The notes beneath the pieces are model-generated. The model made no database searches, was not told the origin of the DNA, and saw only the letters and a list, made by a program, of their open reading frames with translations. A stretch of 64,000 nucleotides of DNA, taken from positions 620,001 through 684,000 of the forward strand of contig NC_051101.1 in the NCBI RefSeq assembly GCF_901709675.1, written 5' to 3'. This stretch comes from Syngnathus acus (taxonomy: Eukaryota; Chordata; Actinopteri; Syngnathiformes; Syngnathidae). The position numbers and the translations under genes are program-made. Position 1 is the stretch's first letter. Each line of letters opens with the position of its first letter. Shown in pieces: positions 10,658 to 23,700 of this stretch.

Positions 10658-11660
10658 ACCCTCTTTGAGCCGCGTCTCGCTCGAACCACACTCAGCAGCA
10701 GCCGGGGCCACTCGGAGTGCTGACTTGCTCACCGAATTTGGTCTGGGGATCCGTCCTCTCCCGCTCGGCCGGGTTGTTCGGGTTTGCTTATCTCACTTTA
10801 ACCTGCGCACACGGACAAACACACGAAGCTCGACATCAAGCATGCAAGCAGAGCAGCAAAACGTCAGCTTGTGACATCACAGCACCAAATTGCTTCTCGA
10901 AAAGAAGGTGAGCTGAAAGCCCAACCTTCTGTGAGCGACATGACGCTCACACGTGCAGTCAGCCCAATCAGCATTCTGCTGTGGTGAAGAAGCGACGCAA
11001 AGTCCAACTAAAATGTGAAAGTAAAGTTTAAAAGAACCCGCACTGTCCTCTTCCAAATGCAAACTTGAAACCTTCGATTTGGGGGATGAAGTAAAGCCGA
11101 AAAGGAAGTTGACAAGTCAACAATTTCATCTTCAACACAGTGGCACACATTTGATTCGTTCTCAAATATGCGCTCACAGAAAGAAGAGTCAAAACCGTCT
11201 GCAGGACAACATCCAAAATATTCACCCAGGAAATGCTCTTCTCTGCGTTTATTTTCTTGCAAAAACAACAGAGGAAACACAGCAGTTTTTTTTTTTTAAA
11301 CAATCCCGAGAGCAACTTTTCATTTATTCATTTTTTGTGGACACGTGGCTAAGGTTGCATGGTCACAAAGGGACCACTCAACTATCTCCACGCAAACGTC
11401 GCCTTAGGACATCGCATGACATTGGCCTGACGTCACGGGCTGCCGCAGATTCATTTGAGACTGCGTCTCTGCTCGCTCATATCACGGCATTTGTATGCTT
11501 TTTTTCCCCAACAAACGACGAGCAGCAGAGGCAGCATCCCGCGACGTCTGCTTGCCGGGCAGCGCGTTAGCCGGGGTGCCCATGTTGCGACCGAGGGCAA
11601 AGCTGCCTGCTGCGGGATGAGGGGCGAGGCGCCGTGACTGAGGGAAGGGCGTCTCTAGCC
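10658..11660 (-). other. dennd4b 3' UTR and downstream flank
   Basis: No recognisable coding region. The part next to 11660 is the expected 3' untranslated region of dennd4b. The ORF at 11079-11570 lacks domains and runs against the gene. A palindromic CRE-like TGACGTCA lies at 11428-11435. The segment 10660-11000 could belong to a neighbouring gene, but I cannot support one. Confidence 0.4.
11248..11328 (-). terminator. candidate dennd4b polyadenylation signals
   Basis: Two AATAAA hexamers on the minus strand, at 11323-11328 and 11248-11253, lie 333 and 408 bases past the dennd4b stop codon. Either could direct cleavage. This is a motif-only call. Confidence 0.4.
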
Positions 11661-14600
11661 TCAGCACTGGAGCGGCGGCTGGAAGCTCCGTCTGCAGTCG
11701 AGGGCTCTGGCGCTGGGAGGCTGAGCTCGCCTCTGGCGCAGCTCGTCTTTGCCCAGCTGGCCACTCAGCCGCAAGTACGCCACTTTGTACTTCTTGTCGA
11801 AAGCGCCTGCGAGGATGACGCAGCGGCGTTAGCAACACAAAGGCGCCGCCGGCCGCTCTACCACACTTACCCGCGTGATCCTGGCCCATCGCCGCCAGCG
11901 TCAGGAACAGCAACTCCCGGTACACGCTCCTGGACAATCAGAAGCACACTTAGATACACAGCCAGAAACACATATGTAGCCACGCATGCACACGCATGCA
12001 CGCAAGCACACGCAAGCACATGAATCCATCGCGAGGGCGCAGTTCCACATCTGACCTGCGGAGCGGCGGAGCAGCAGAGTGGGCATGGCGGCGTGCCTCG
12101 TCGACGGTGTCGAGGAAGAGCGTGACAGCTTTGTGGATTTCATTCATGCCCACACAGCGCAGGACCTCCTCCAGGAAGGCCAGTGTGAAAGGGTGGTTGT
12201 GGCGCCGCCAGTGGGAGCCGCGCACAGGCCCGCCGCCTGCGCGGGGGGACGCCAGGTTAGTCTGGAAGGAGGGGAGGGCGGTGAGGGGGCTCACTTACTG
12301 TGAAGACGCCACAGCACGTAGAGGGGCGGCCACGCGTCGGGGTCGTGGGTCAGGGTGTCCCACTGGAGCCTCACGCGAACACACGAGCCCTGTCACACGT
12401 ACGCACACAAGATGACCTCCGGAAGTGATCTCGTCACCAAAGACGATTGTACCTGTGCCGGCTCGCCAAGGAGACGTAGCAGGTGGCTGGGCAGGCCAAG
12501 GCGCTGGAAGAACCACAGAAGGTTCCAGAAGATGATGCAGTGGCTCTCCAGGAACTGCGGCTGACCCAGCACCGCCTCGCCCTCGTGGTCCAGGAGGCTT
12601 TCCAGCTCCTTGCGCAGCACCAGTGGACTCACGTATGCCACCGCCACCTGGGGGGGGGGCACGGCGCAGAGTGAAACGCCCGCCGCCCATCCCACCGCGC
12701 GGCTCCACGCTTACCACGTCACTCTCAGAGGCCGAGTTGTCACCCACGCCGTTACACCACGGGGTTGCCGGATGTTCGTCGGGCGGCCGGGCGGCGATCT
12801 TGCCCCTGTCCTCGCTGCTAACACACAGAAGACCGACAGATGAGCGCGAAAAGGCCAGGCAGCAGTGGCGGCAGAACGTACCTGCCGTGGAGTTGGAGGT
12901 CGCGGACGCGGGCGTTGAGGAAGGGCACAAAGGAGGCGGCGCAAAAGGGGCAGCGGGAGTTGAGGTTGGAGTCGTCGGGCGTCCATCCCGCCATGATCTC
13001 CTCATCGTACACCAGGCAGCCGCACGCCCGGCACCGCGAGCAGCTCGACATCAGAACCTTCCAGATGTTTATTTGAAGCCTTCAAGGAAGGATCAACAGG
13101 CAAAAAAAAAGAGGGAGTGTCTCACCTCCATCCCTGCCACATCTTGATTGGCGTCCCAGGAGTGGCGCGGCAGCCAGGGTGTGTCCGCTGGCTCAGCGTC
13201 ACTGCCCAGCGAGAGCGAGCTCTGAACACGCACAAATCCACCAATCGCATGAAAAAAGAACTCCGCTCGGCAAAGATTCTCATCTGCAAACGTGCGCCGG
13301 GCGTGCTGCCTCAAAATGCGAGCGGCTCGAATGACGAGTTAGTGTCGGGCCGTCTACCAGCCACCTGAGCTTCTATTTCGCTGTTTTGCTTTGCCTCACC
13401 TCCGAGGTGGCGCCGGCGAGGCGCTCTTTGGCTTTCAGCAGCGTTTCTGCCACCTGCGACTTCCTGGACCGGCGCTGCTCGGAGAGCCGGCGTCCCGAAG
13501 TTGAGGCGGGTGCTGGCCCGCTGGGCCGTCGCTCGTCCACGCTGGCAGCGCGGCGGACCGCCGCCCGGTGCCGTGTGGGCGTCAGGAGCCGTTGCAGCCG
13601 CCCCGCCAGGCCTCGGCCCGACGGCGACACTTTGTTGTCATTCTCGTCCACCGACGCCGTCTCGCACGCGCTCGCCGCTCTGATGGGGAAAAAGGTCGAC
13701 TTAGTGGGCACGTCCTCTTCCTGTCCTCACCCCGCTACAGGACAGCAAAGCAAGCAACAGCCTGTTTGGCCAGTGACCATATGCTCTTAAGTACATGTGT
13801 GTGTGCGTGTGCGCCACCTTCCCAACCTGGCCCCCGCCTCCCAGTCGCTGTTGTTCTCGGCAGCGGTGTAGAAGCCGGACAAGCAGATGTCGCTGCGACG
13901 TACCAGGACCCCAGCGGGGGGCCCCGGGGGGGGCTTGCCGGATACGCTGCCACGGCAGCGGCCCCACTTCCCGTTGCTTGTGGCTGCAGACAGCAAAAGC
14001 AGGGTTAAGCCTGGAAAATGGGACGTTGCAAAACCAGCGAGGAAGGAGTGCAAAAGAAGGAGAAAATACTTCCGGATCAATACGAGAAAACCAAAGAGTG
14101 CAAGTTTGTTGCGGGAATGGCGGCAAAATGGAGCGACCAAAACGGCGGCATTAAGACTTGTTGGGGGCGCTTATACCATATTTTTGGAAACAAATGTTTG
14201 GAATCAGTGTGGCCGTTTTAAAGGACCGACGCGCGCGCATGCGCGCGTGTGTGAAGACGGAAGGTGAAGCTGATGTTTTACAGCTTACTTTGTGCAGGCG
14301 TCTTGATGCTGCTCAGGCTGCTGCTCTTGGCGAGGGATCCCGTCAGAGATTCATGACTGGAGCTTTCGCTCAGGCCGCTCCAGCTGGCTTGACGAATCAG
14401 AGGCAAGTGAGGGTGGGGCCAGCGCTCTTCCGGAACGGCTGTGGGATGGGAAAGAAGAAGGCGAGGGGGAAGCGGTGTGAGTGGCACAGTGGCGGCGGCT
14501 TGAGTGGCACAGCGGCAGCGTTTAGAGGCGAGCATTCTGACCTCGGGCGCGGCGGCGCATTTTGACTGGCTGCCTAAAGAGGGCAATGGCCAGCAGCACG

Positions 14601-17600
14601 TTCCTCAGCTTGGCCCAAAGCAAGCGCCCGCCCCGATTGGCCGACGGCCATTTGCTCTCCAGGACGGCCTGAGCCCAAAATCGCCAGTTGTGAGCGGGCC
14701 GTCGCCAGGTTAAGCCTCTGGCGGGCGTACCTTGTTGTAGTATCCGTACGTGATGGTGTTGGGTGTGACGCCCGCTTTCTTCATCTCCAGGAGGACGCGC
14801 ACGGCAAGCACAGGCTGACCGTACTGGCCGCACAGCTGCATCAGGATTCTGTAACACACCTGGCACACAGAGAGAGCTAGCTTGCAGCGCTTTGGCCAAT
14901 GCGGGCGCTGCGGCCAACGTGGGCAATGTGGCGAGTCACCTCGTCAGGCAGCAGCACCTTCCTGCTCTCTGTGTCCTTGAGGACGTCGAAGGCGGCATGG
15001 AGGGCAGGCACCTTGGTGCTCTGGGCGCGCACAAAGGTGGGCAGGCAGATGAACCAGAGGGCGTACATGTGACCCAGCAGACACTTGCACCACATGTCGG
15101 GCGAGCCGCAGCAGCTCTGCGCACGCCGCTGTGCCACCTTCAACTCCTGCCGGCAGCACAAACACAGTCCGAGACCTTTTCAGTCCGCCCATTTTCCTTC
15201 TTTCCTCTCTTCTTGCAAGGTGTTTCTGGCTTATCTTTTAAGTATTTGACCTTCTTCTGTCTCCCTTTCATTTACCATTTTTCTACGTTGTTCGACTCCT
15301 AACCCTTCTTTCCATTTCTTTTTCCAGACTCTATCCTTCCATCCCTTGGCTTCATTTTCATCCGTTATTTTATTTGATTATTATTATTATTTTCCATTGG
15401 AACCTATTTGTGACTGTGTTTGCCTTGTGTGCTGCGTTAGGACTTTTCCTCGTACCTGTTTGGTGCGTCTCGGGGCGGGGCTACTGGGCGCGCTGCCTTT
15501 GGCGGGGACGTACAGTCGGTCCAGCGGGCGGTCAAAGAGCTCTGCCCTCAAGGCTGGGAAGGTGTCGTAACTGTGCATGAAGCAAGGGAAAGCCATATTT
15601 TTGTTTGAAAAAAAGGAACCGCAACGTAAAAGGGCGCGGTGCCGGGTGTCACCTGTAGCGGGCCGGGCACTCTGAGCCGTCGTCTTGGGTGGGCTGCTCG
15701 GGCGGCATGATGAAGACGGTGCGCTCGCCGCAGTGGCTCTCGTCCACTTCCACCAGGCGGACATCCTCCGGCTTGTCCACGTCCACCTGCCGGAACGGCC
15801 ACACTCTGCTTAGCACCTTAGGCGCCTTTGCCAGAAACGGCCTACGCAACGAAGCGGCTCCATCTGAGGAGGCGTTTGCGCACGTCTCACTTGTCCCGAC
15901 CAAAATCATGTCGCCCTTGTGCTTGGGTGCCACTACGCTGAACAAGCATCCTCATATGCAATTGTTGACTTTTTGGGCACAAAAGATCCTGTTTTGAAGC
16001 AGGTCAATGCCACGTGGGCCAAATTATTGAGATTCAAATACGCAAATCAGACGGCGGAATCCTTTTGCGCCATCTTGGCGACGACCCATTTGGAAGGATC
16101 TGCTGGAGACTCGTTATGGGAGCGGAGGTTTTCATCAACGTCGGTGGCCTAATGCAGGGGTCCCCAACCCCCGGTCCGTGGACCGGTACCGGTCCGTGGG
16201 TCACTTGGTACCGGGCCGCCAAGCCGCACAGAATTTTTTTTTTTTATCAATGATCAATTAATTCAGGTCAAGATGCTGGTCCCGGTCAGGTGACATGTTT
16301 CCCCAGTCGAGCCCGCAAAGCAAGCAAAAATGAGTAAAAATTTATTTTGAAAAATATTTAAAAATTGGCGATTCTTTCCCAATTACATCCGTCGGTTCAG
16401 GTCAAGACGCTCGTCTCGGTCACCTGACATGTCACCTCAGTCGATCCCGCGAAGCAAGCAAATATGAGCAAGAAACAGATTTGTTTGGAAAGCTTCTTCA
16501 GAAAGGGAAAAAAGCCCAATGAGGAGACGGAAGAAGAAGAGGCTACGACTTCTAAGAAAAGGAAAGCTGCATTTAAAAGAAAATTTCTGGAGTCCTACTT
16601 AAAATTTGGATTTATCGCCACAGGTGACTCTGACGCGCCAAGCCCATTCTGCATAATATGTGGTGACAGGCTAGCTAACGAGGCAATGAAGCCTTCAAAA
16701 CTGCTTCGGCACATGGAGACCAAGCATCCTGCTTTAAAAGACAAACCTTAACCACTTCGGGTGTCATTGTCTCCGATTACACCTAGATGGGACCGGCTCG
16801 TTTCTGAGAAACAAGCTCAGTGCTCCCACTAATACAACAGATGGTGAGTTTTATTTTTATGTCGTTTATCCTTGTTTTTATGCCAGTCGTGTCATTTTAT
16901 TTCATCGTATTTATATATTGATTATAAATGTATTATTTATTTATATAAATGTGTTATTTATTTATATAAAGGCCGGTCCGCGAAAATATTTCTGACACGT
17001 AACCGGTCCGTGGCGCAAAAAAGGTTGGGGACCACTGGCCTAATGCATTTTGTTTTGTGACTTCCAAATCCCTCTCCATGGTGAACGGTCTGAACCAAGC
17101 TCATACGGCTCTTGATTGGGAGCCACCGATGCCGTGCCTTCAGTGTCTCGCTCAAGGACGGGAGGTCGGGAGACGACCACTCCGCCGCCACGCTGCGTTT
17201 CCTCTGGCCGCTTCTTCTGGCAAACCGACCTTTTGCACGCACTCATCGAAGAACTCGAGGCAGGCGTGGCGGTCGCTGACGAAGGAGCACTCCTCGATGA
17301 ACTGCGTGAACATCTGCGTGCGCGTCAGCTGGCAGTAGAACTTCTGCTGGGTACGCTCGCGAGACTTCAGGAAGCCTGACGGGAAGAGATGCGTCAACCA
17401 CAACAAAGGAAGGGCGGTCAAAGCCGCACGCTGTAACGGAGGCGAGATGAACTTCTCCTGCTCACCCTGCAGGTTGAAGAGGGAGCTGCAGTCGGTGGCG
17501 GTGGCAGAGGACGGCTGTGTGATGGGCAGCAGGAAGGCGCGGTAACCACGCAGCAGCACGCTCATGAAGCGCAGGAAGGCTTCCTGGATGTCGGCCTCCA

Positions 17601-20600
17601 GCTGCTTCTGCCGACGGTATGTCTGGTCAAAGTCCGTCAGCAGGAACTCCAGCGTGGCCTCCTCCTGGCCCGGAGAGCAAACTACCGGAAAAGCAAAGCG
17701 ACGCCGCAAGGTCACGCACGTGCCCGGCCCAGCCTTGTCGGATTTCAGTTTTCTCCATTGCAACAGTGTTGCGAGCGTACGTCCTGTCGAGTTACTTGAA
17801 ACTGCGCAAGAGTTTGACGCTTTCGCCACGTTGCGACGGGTGCGGCGCGTGCCGACCTACTCTGCTCCAGTGTCTTGTGCAGGTTGCCCAGGGCACCCAA
17901 CAGCGTCTTGGCCAGCTTTCTGGGTAACGATCGCCATGACAACAGCTTCTTGTCGTCTGACCTGACGGGCGACAGGGCGAAGAGGAAAACTGGTTACGGA
18001 AAATGAGCACACACACATCGGCGAGTGGGGAGTGCACTGACTGGAAGAGCGTGTTGGTGTCCAGGTCGACACAGACCACGTCGGCGGGAGGGCAGTGGAG
18101 GTCAAAGTAGCTGGAGTGCACGCCCACGATGAAGGGCACGGGCGCTAGTAGCACTTCGGCCATCTGGAGTGGGCACAGCGGGATGTAGGGGCACAGCCAG
18201 CGTAGCGGGAAGGTCATCTGCGCGCAAAGACGGGCCGCGTCACCTTGGGTGCGGTGGGCTCGGTGCCGGCGCCGACCGCTTACCGAAACAAGCGCCTCGG
18301 CCACGGCCGTCAGGACGTCGGGCCGCAGCGAATGCAGCAGGACTTTGTGCTCCACCAGCACGGCTAGCAGCAGCGTGCAGGCATTGGCCGGGCCCAGGTT
18401 CTGCAGGAGCTTCAGGAAGCTTGCGCCGCTAATGCGCACACGAGACAAGCTCACATTTCCAGAGACAAGTGCACCCTGCCGACGCATGCACGCACCTGAG
18501 GGGCAGCGGCGAGGAAACAGGTTGGCACAGGAGAAGGTTGTCATTCGGCGAAAGCTGCAACACACACGGACGCACGCACGCGCACACACACACGCATGAA
18601 CAATTCACGTCCTCACGGCGACTGGGTGCTGCACGTTACCGTGGCGACGGCGGCCTACCTGAACCAGGATGCGAGGCCGCTGAGGGGACGGGAAGGGAAC
18701 GTTGTGCATGAAGCTGGAGATGTGCCTGCAAGCGGGGTTCCACTGTTAGTAGGCAGCACGGCGCGGTGCCACGTGCCCGACCCGGACGGACTGACTTCTC
18801 CAGGGGCAGCACATGCGGTCCGGAGACAGAGTATCGGTAGACAAAGGTGAGGAACTTCTGGAAGACGTCAAAGAAGGGCCAGTGCGAGAGCACGCAGATG
18901 CTCTTCTTGGCCTGCAGGCTGCGCTCAGGGACAGGCCGGCGGTCCAGCACACTCAGCAGGCCCAGGCGCACGCTCTGGTGCTCAGACAGCGCCTCCCGAG
19001 GGAATGCCTCGTAGAATTGGATGGCCGCGCCGTACACCTGCGCAAGAGGTCGCGCTTTAGTGGTAGTTGAAACGTTCAAGTTGGCTCGGGATGGGACGTA
19101 TGGCTGGCGCCGCCTTGGTTTGATGCTGTGACACTAGCGAAGGACAACCTGGCCAACTTTGCAAGTTGGACTCACTGGTTGCTCGTGCTCCTTTTCCACA
19201 CTCCGACATCTGATGGACATTTGTTTTTTTCGCCCACCTTGTCGCCGCTGGCCGAGGTGAGCACGAAGGTGGAGAAGACGGGCAGCCGGTACTTGGCGTC
19301 GGCAGGCCAGCTCTCCAGAGCCACACCCATGGGGAGGCAGAAGACAGGCACCGACTCGGGCAGCGGGAAGGCATCCCGGTCACAGGCAGGGTAGCGGCTC
19401 AGCAGCGCTGAAAGACAGTGGTTGGTGGGTCACGGGTGCATTTTCAGGAGTGGCCTGCCGCACTCGGTGCTGCCTCACTCACCCGCTTCGTAAAGCAGTG
19501 CGTTGGCTTTGGCCACTGCCCGCTTGAAGCACACAAACACGGCCGGACCCCACTGCAAAGACGCACAGTGGTCGGCACCGGGGGTCGGTCCCGGCCCGAC
19601 CCGTCCATCGCATCTTACCATGCCCGTGTTGAGGCTCTTGTCCACGCGGCTGAAGGTGTGCGGCGCCACCTCACCCTTGCCGGGCAGCAGCACGCTGATG
19701 TCGGTTATAGCCAGTGAGTGCGGGCCTCGCTCGTCCGCCGCTCGGCGGTACGTCAAGAAGACGCGGTGCGCCGCCGGGCCCGCAGCGGAGCTCAGGTTGG
19801 CCGAGCGGCTGTAGGGCGTGGTCTCGATCACGTTCCAGCCCACCTTGGGCTGTTCCTTTCCCTCGTACAACACCCTGCCCGACACGGCAGACGTGCTCGT
19901 CGGCGTTAACAAGTCCATCTCACGCAAAAAACATTTTAGCATTTCAGGATTAAGTGAAAGGCGCGGTGAGGTTTGGTTCCAAAGCCGTTCCTCGTGCGAC
20001 CCACGCCCCTCACTGCTACCGACAGCTAAAAACATGGATCACATGGTATTTTGGGCATTTTTAAATACCGTATTGGCCCGAAGATAAGACGGTGTTTTTT
20101 GCATTGAAATAAGGAAAAAGTGGGGGTCGTCTTACATTCGGGGTCTAGACATTATACCCATTCACAACACTAGATGGCGCCAGATATCTTTAAAGCGAAT
20201 GCTGAACTTAACTCCCCAGGCCGAAGCGAACTCCTGTCACGAAGAAGAAAAATAATAATAGCGGTAGCACGAAGAAGACAAATAAAAAATAGCGGTAAGA
20301 AAGAAAAGAGAAGAAAATAAGAGAAGAGATAACAGAAAATAGAGAAACGTAGCGACAATCTGGAGAAAAGTGGGTCGAAGATCGGCCAGGTGAACCGGCA
20401 GCTGAGGAGAAGTTATGATGCACACTTCAAGATGATGGTGATAAATGAGGCAGAGTCTTCAAACAATTGCAAAGCGGCTGTGAAATATGGTGTCACAGAG
20501 TGTAATGTACGGAGATGGAGAGCTAAAAAAGATTGCCTAAAAAATGCTCACAATCAGAGAAAACCTTTCTGTGGTCCTCAGAGCGGCCGCTTTCAAGAGT

Positions 20601-21633
20601 TCGACAGGAGGGTGTGCGCGTAGGTGGACAGTGACACTGAGCACAGCGAGGCAGAGGATGTTTGTGAGGAGTAATGTTCTGACATGACAGATCTCAGCTA
20701 CTCTCAAGTTTAAACCAGTTTGCATTAGTTTATTGCAATGTTTTTCCTTATTAAGATTTGTTTCAAGACTACAGTTACAGTTCGACTTCACTTTGATGGT
20801 TAATGCAGTTATTGCAATTTTGTTGTTTTATCACAGTATTTACATTTACTTTTCAAAAACCAGAAGCCATTCATTTACAAATGTGATTGCACTTTAGGTT
20901 ACATATTTAAATGTTCAGATACTAAGATGTGATAGACAGTTTTTGCATGATTTGAATGAGGCAAAATAACATGCTTTTTCTCTCGAATATATTGTTATAA
21001 TCATTTGTTTCACATGTACTGTATAAAAATTAAAATTGGTGTTCAAAAAGTCTTTTTTCAAACTTGAGTCTTGAAAAATAGGGGGTCGTCTTATAATCAG
21101 GGTCGTCTTATATTCGGGCCAATACGGTAGTCAAATCAAACTCTCTTGGAAATCTGTCCATCGTTTAGGGACCTTCCCACGTTTGCTACCACCTGTGCTG
21201 ACAGATTAACTTTTAAAAGTGACGTGCGCCATCAAAATCTGTGGAGCCCCTCCTGCATTTGAGTTGATGTTCTAAAATGAATTTAGAAATTCAGTGAATG
21301 GGACCTCGGCTCCACGTGGCCTTGCTGACGGCGGTCTTACCCGAGCTCGAGGAGGGGGGGCTTGTGGAGGCCCCTCCTGTAGCAGAGGTAGAGGCGCGGG
21401 TTGTTGATGAGGCCGGCGCTCAGCTCGGCCGAGTGGCCGCCCAGCGACTTGTCAATGCAGGTGAATCCCTGTGGCACATCCTCGCCCAGGCTGCGGGCGA
21501 TCACCGCCAGATCAGTCACGGGCTCCGCCCCCCGGCGGCCCGCCGCCTGTGCCAGAGGCCGCCAGGGTCCCGCCGGGTCCAGACCCGCTACCACAAAGTA
21601 GTCCAGCAGCTGCGGGCATTTGTCCTCCGTCAT
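11661..21633 (-). CDS. dennd4b: DENN domain-containing protein 4B (28 coding exons)
   Basis: DENND4 proteins are guanine nucleotide exchange factors, reported for Rab10, that regulate vesicle traffic. Exons read by hand, 5' to 3': 21633-21341, 19874-19619, 19552-19483, 19407-19238, 19037-18796, 18725-18659, 18554-18496, 18428-18284, 18217-18042, 17961-17861, 17681-17466, 17375-17230, 15786-15653, 15570-15456, 15146-14940, 14859-14731, 14668-14542, 14438-14289, 13983-13827, 13679-13400, 13221-13126, 13057-12882, 12817-12715, 12647-12453, 12389-12299, 12236-12056, 11929-11871, 11806-11661. They total 4287 bases (1428 residues) with matching phases and GT-AG borders; human DENND4B is about 1500. 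The N-terminus ([17 protein letters not shown]) leads into the MABP region. The DENN core is at about residues 340-500 ([29 protein letters not shown]). A PPR-like repeat is at about 800-842, and a Cys-rich block (CSRCRAC, CPFC) at about 1115-1150. ELSAGL near residue 80 favours 4B over 4A/4C. The exon 10 and exon 26 borders are the least certain. Confidence 0.93.
16155..17037 (+). mobile_element. non-autonomous hAT, copy C, in a dennd4b intron
   Basis: Same family as 7639-8465. The 8-base duplication GCCTAATG (16147-16154, 17038-17045) is perfect. The left end has drifted to CAGGGGTCCCCAACC. It lies antisense in the intron between the exons ending at 17230 and starting at 15786, and so should be spliced out. 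Confidence 0.92.
16464..16751 (+). pseudogene. BED zinc-finger fragment of a hAT transposase
   Basis: A 95-codon frame inside hAT copy C. It starts [12 protein letters not shown], has an acidic and basic linker ([20 protein letters not shown]), then a BED-type finger: C-x2-C in FCIICGD and H-x4-H in LLRHMETKH. It stops right after KHPALKDKP, with no catalytic domain. Copy D (54737-55021, minus strand) ends at the same residue, so the truncation was fixed in the master copy. It could bind hAT ends, but that is speculation; it may simply be dead. Confidence 0.8.
20068..21127 (+). mobile_element. pogo/Tigger-like non-autonomous transposon in dennd4b intron 1
   Basis: Perfect-looking inverted ends of about 20 bases (CCGTATTGGCCCGAA at the left), TA duplications at 20066-20067 and 21128-21129, and subterminal GGGTCGTCTTA repeats. 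It holds the N-terminal DNA-binding part of a pogo-type transposase (20390-20623). The catalytic domain is deleted. Confidence 0.88.
20390..20623 (+). pseudogene. pogo-type transposase N-terminus
   Basis: A 77-codon remnant: [19 protein letters not shown], then [13 protein letters not shown] is the helix-turn-helix typical of Tigger/CENP-B-like proteins (psq or Brinker-like fold), followed by the linker [13 protein letters not shown] short acidic run ([14 protein letters not shown]) in another frame at about 20629-20673 looks like the original C-terminus, so an internal deletion removed the DDE domain. Confidence 0.82.
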
Positions 21634-23700
21634 GGCGCCGGCGCAGCCTCCTCTGCTCGCCACGCGGCATCACACAAACAGCAAGTCAAGCACCGCACGG
21701 AAAAGCATTCATTGACAAATCAACGCCAAGCGAATCTGCCTTTTGACAAACTGTCACGAGACCTTGTTGAACCTAAAACCTGACTGATTTCAGTCCCTGG
21801 GCACTCAAGGATTTCTCCGGTTTTGGTTACTTTGTACTTTTCACCTCAGCTGCTTTTACGTTGCAAAACGACATTTTGGATCATTTTCTGACGGACGTCA
21901 GCGACCAAAGCGATAAGTGAAGCATCGGCAATTTATGTGTATGCAATGTCAACTTGAAATCGTATCCCGTTTCACAATCAAAGCGAGGTTTCTGGGGCTA
22001 AAGGCAATAATAATGAACAAACACACGGCAAAAAGAAATCGCTCAAATGTCTCAGAAGGACCCGGGCGGGCGCCGGCTATGACTGCTCACTGCAGTTGCA
22101 AATTTGTCCGACAGGAAGCATGCCATTAGGTGTTTCCTGTCCAAAGTGCAAAAACGGCTTTTGGTGCAAGCGCGGCGGCTGCGTTTGACGATGACAACAC
22201 AGGAAGGAGGAAGCTGGTGGCCCGGCCCAAAGTGTCATCGGCTAGCTTCCTCCTTCCATTCTCTCAACATGCGGGTGGCTGCGCATGCGCGGCTGCGCCC
22301 TCAAAAGGGAGGCCACGCTTGCAAGGGGACACTTCCGGACGATTGTCAGTCAATCTGTTTAGAGATGTGCTCGGAGGTGCGAACAGAGACATACTTGAAA
22401 AGCCTTTTTGGTGACATGATGGTGTTATTAGAGGTAGTCACCAAATCCCCATTGTGACCGTGTGTGCGCAATAATGCATGTGCCAGGAAGCACGTGCCTT
22501 TTTCTATTTGCATAGAAGAAGGCACGTGCGTGCAACTGTGCGTGCGTTGAGGTGTGCGCGCGTCTCTTGCTTGGGTTAGTGCTTGTGGGCGTGAGCGGTC
22601 GCCAACATTCATTCATTTTACGGAGTCGTCAACTGGTCGCCAGCCAATCGCAGGGCACACATGAACAACCATCCATCCATCCATTTTCTGAACCGCCTAG
22701 TCCCCACGGGGGTCGCGGGTGTGCTGGAGCCTATCCCAGCCTCAACGGGCAATAGGCGGGGGACACCCTGAACCAGTTGCCAGCCAATTGCAGGGCACAC
22801 AGAGACAAACAACCATTTGCACTCGCACTCACACCTAGGGACAATTTGGCGTGCTCAATCGGCCTACCAAGCACGTTTTTGGGATGTGGGAGGAAACCGG
22901 AGTGCCCGGAGAAAACCCACGCGGGCCCGGGGAGATAGACATAAACAACCATCCGCATGTTTTTGGAAGGCCGGAGCCGGAATCGACCCACAAGCTCTGC
23001 ACTGTGAGGCAGACGGGCTAACCGGTGTCGCCCGACAACATGCGTGTGACTATTTTTAAAATATAGGCGCACACATGTGTCACGTGTCGATCATGTCCTT
23101 AGTTACGTAACAAAATACAACGAAAAGTCAAGGACGAAGACAACAAGAACCAACATACAAACACAGCATCGCGTGGACTACTCGTGTCACACACACGATG
23201 ATGGTGATGATGATGATGGAGAAGTTCGCGCGCATCTGCGGCCGGCCGCGGTGAAGGGACGAGAGCGCATCTCAATCTCTAGTCCGGAAATAAACGCATG
23301 ACGTCACCAAAGGCCAGCGCATCGCGAGCAAGCGCGAGGGGACAGTCCGAGCGAGCGACTCGGGATGTTGGCAGTCGAGTGTTTCGCAAGTTCCGTTAGC
23401 GGACAGCAGCTGCCATCGGCTCGTCACGTCGTCGACATTGAAACGCGGCCGCCATTTAACGGCCGCACACCAGTGCCGGAATCGTCGTGGTTCCGGCGCC
23501 CAACGCTGGACGGCGGTTTGGTGGCCCCGCGGCGAGACGGCAAAGGCGTGTCAGATATAAAGCGCCGAGCCGAGCCCCGTTAAAGGCGAGCACCGTTAAG
23601 CTTGCTGCGCTCTGCCGCGTTAGCCGAGTGTCCGGCGACTTCGTTTGGGTCAAATGTCGACTTTTTGTGTCGTGAGCGCCTTGCCTGCTCGCGTTTGCTG
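21634..23700 (-). promoter_or_regulatory. dennd4b upstream region, GC-rich probable promoter
   Basis: No coding exon recognised. The part at about 23220-23830 is rich in CpG and contains a palindromic TGACGTCA at 23299-23306, so it is the best candidate for the dennd4b CpG-island promoter and 5' untranslated exon. The transcription start cannot be placed. An interspersed repeat lies within (22619-23035). Confidence 0.4.
22619..23035. repeat. dispersed teleost interspersed repeat
   Basis: Begins with CATCCATCCATCCATTTTCT, followed by GTGTGCTGGAGCCTATCCCAG and later GGAGTGCCCGGAGAAAACCC and GGAATCGACCCACAAGC. Fish genomes carry many copies of this repeat (recalled, not searched). Shorter pieces appear at 28545-28625, 35640-35700 and 40966-41010. 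I do not assign a family. An internal duplication repeats the phrase about the basis for mailing of 'CAGCCAAT(C/T)GCAGGGCACAC'. Confidence 0.6.

Noticed and set aside
11634-12023. Plus-strand ORFs of 100-170 codons across 11.6-19.4 kb
   Set aside because: They are antisense to dennd4b exons, cross splice sites, and owe their length to the GC-rich coding strand.
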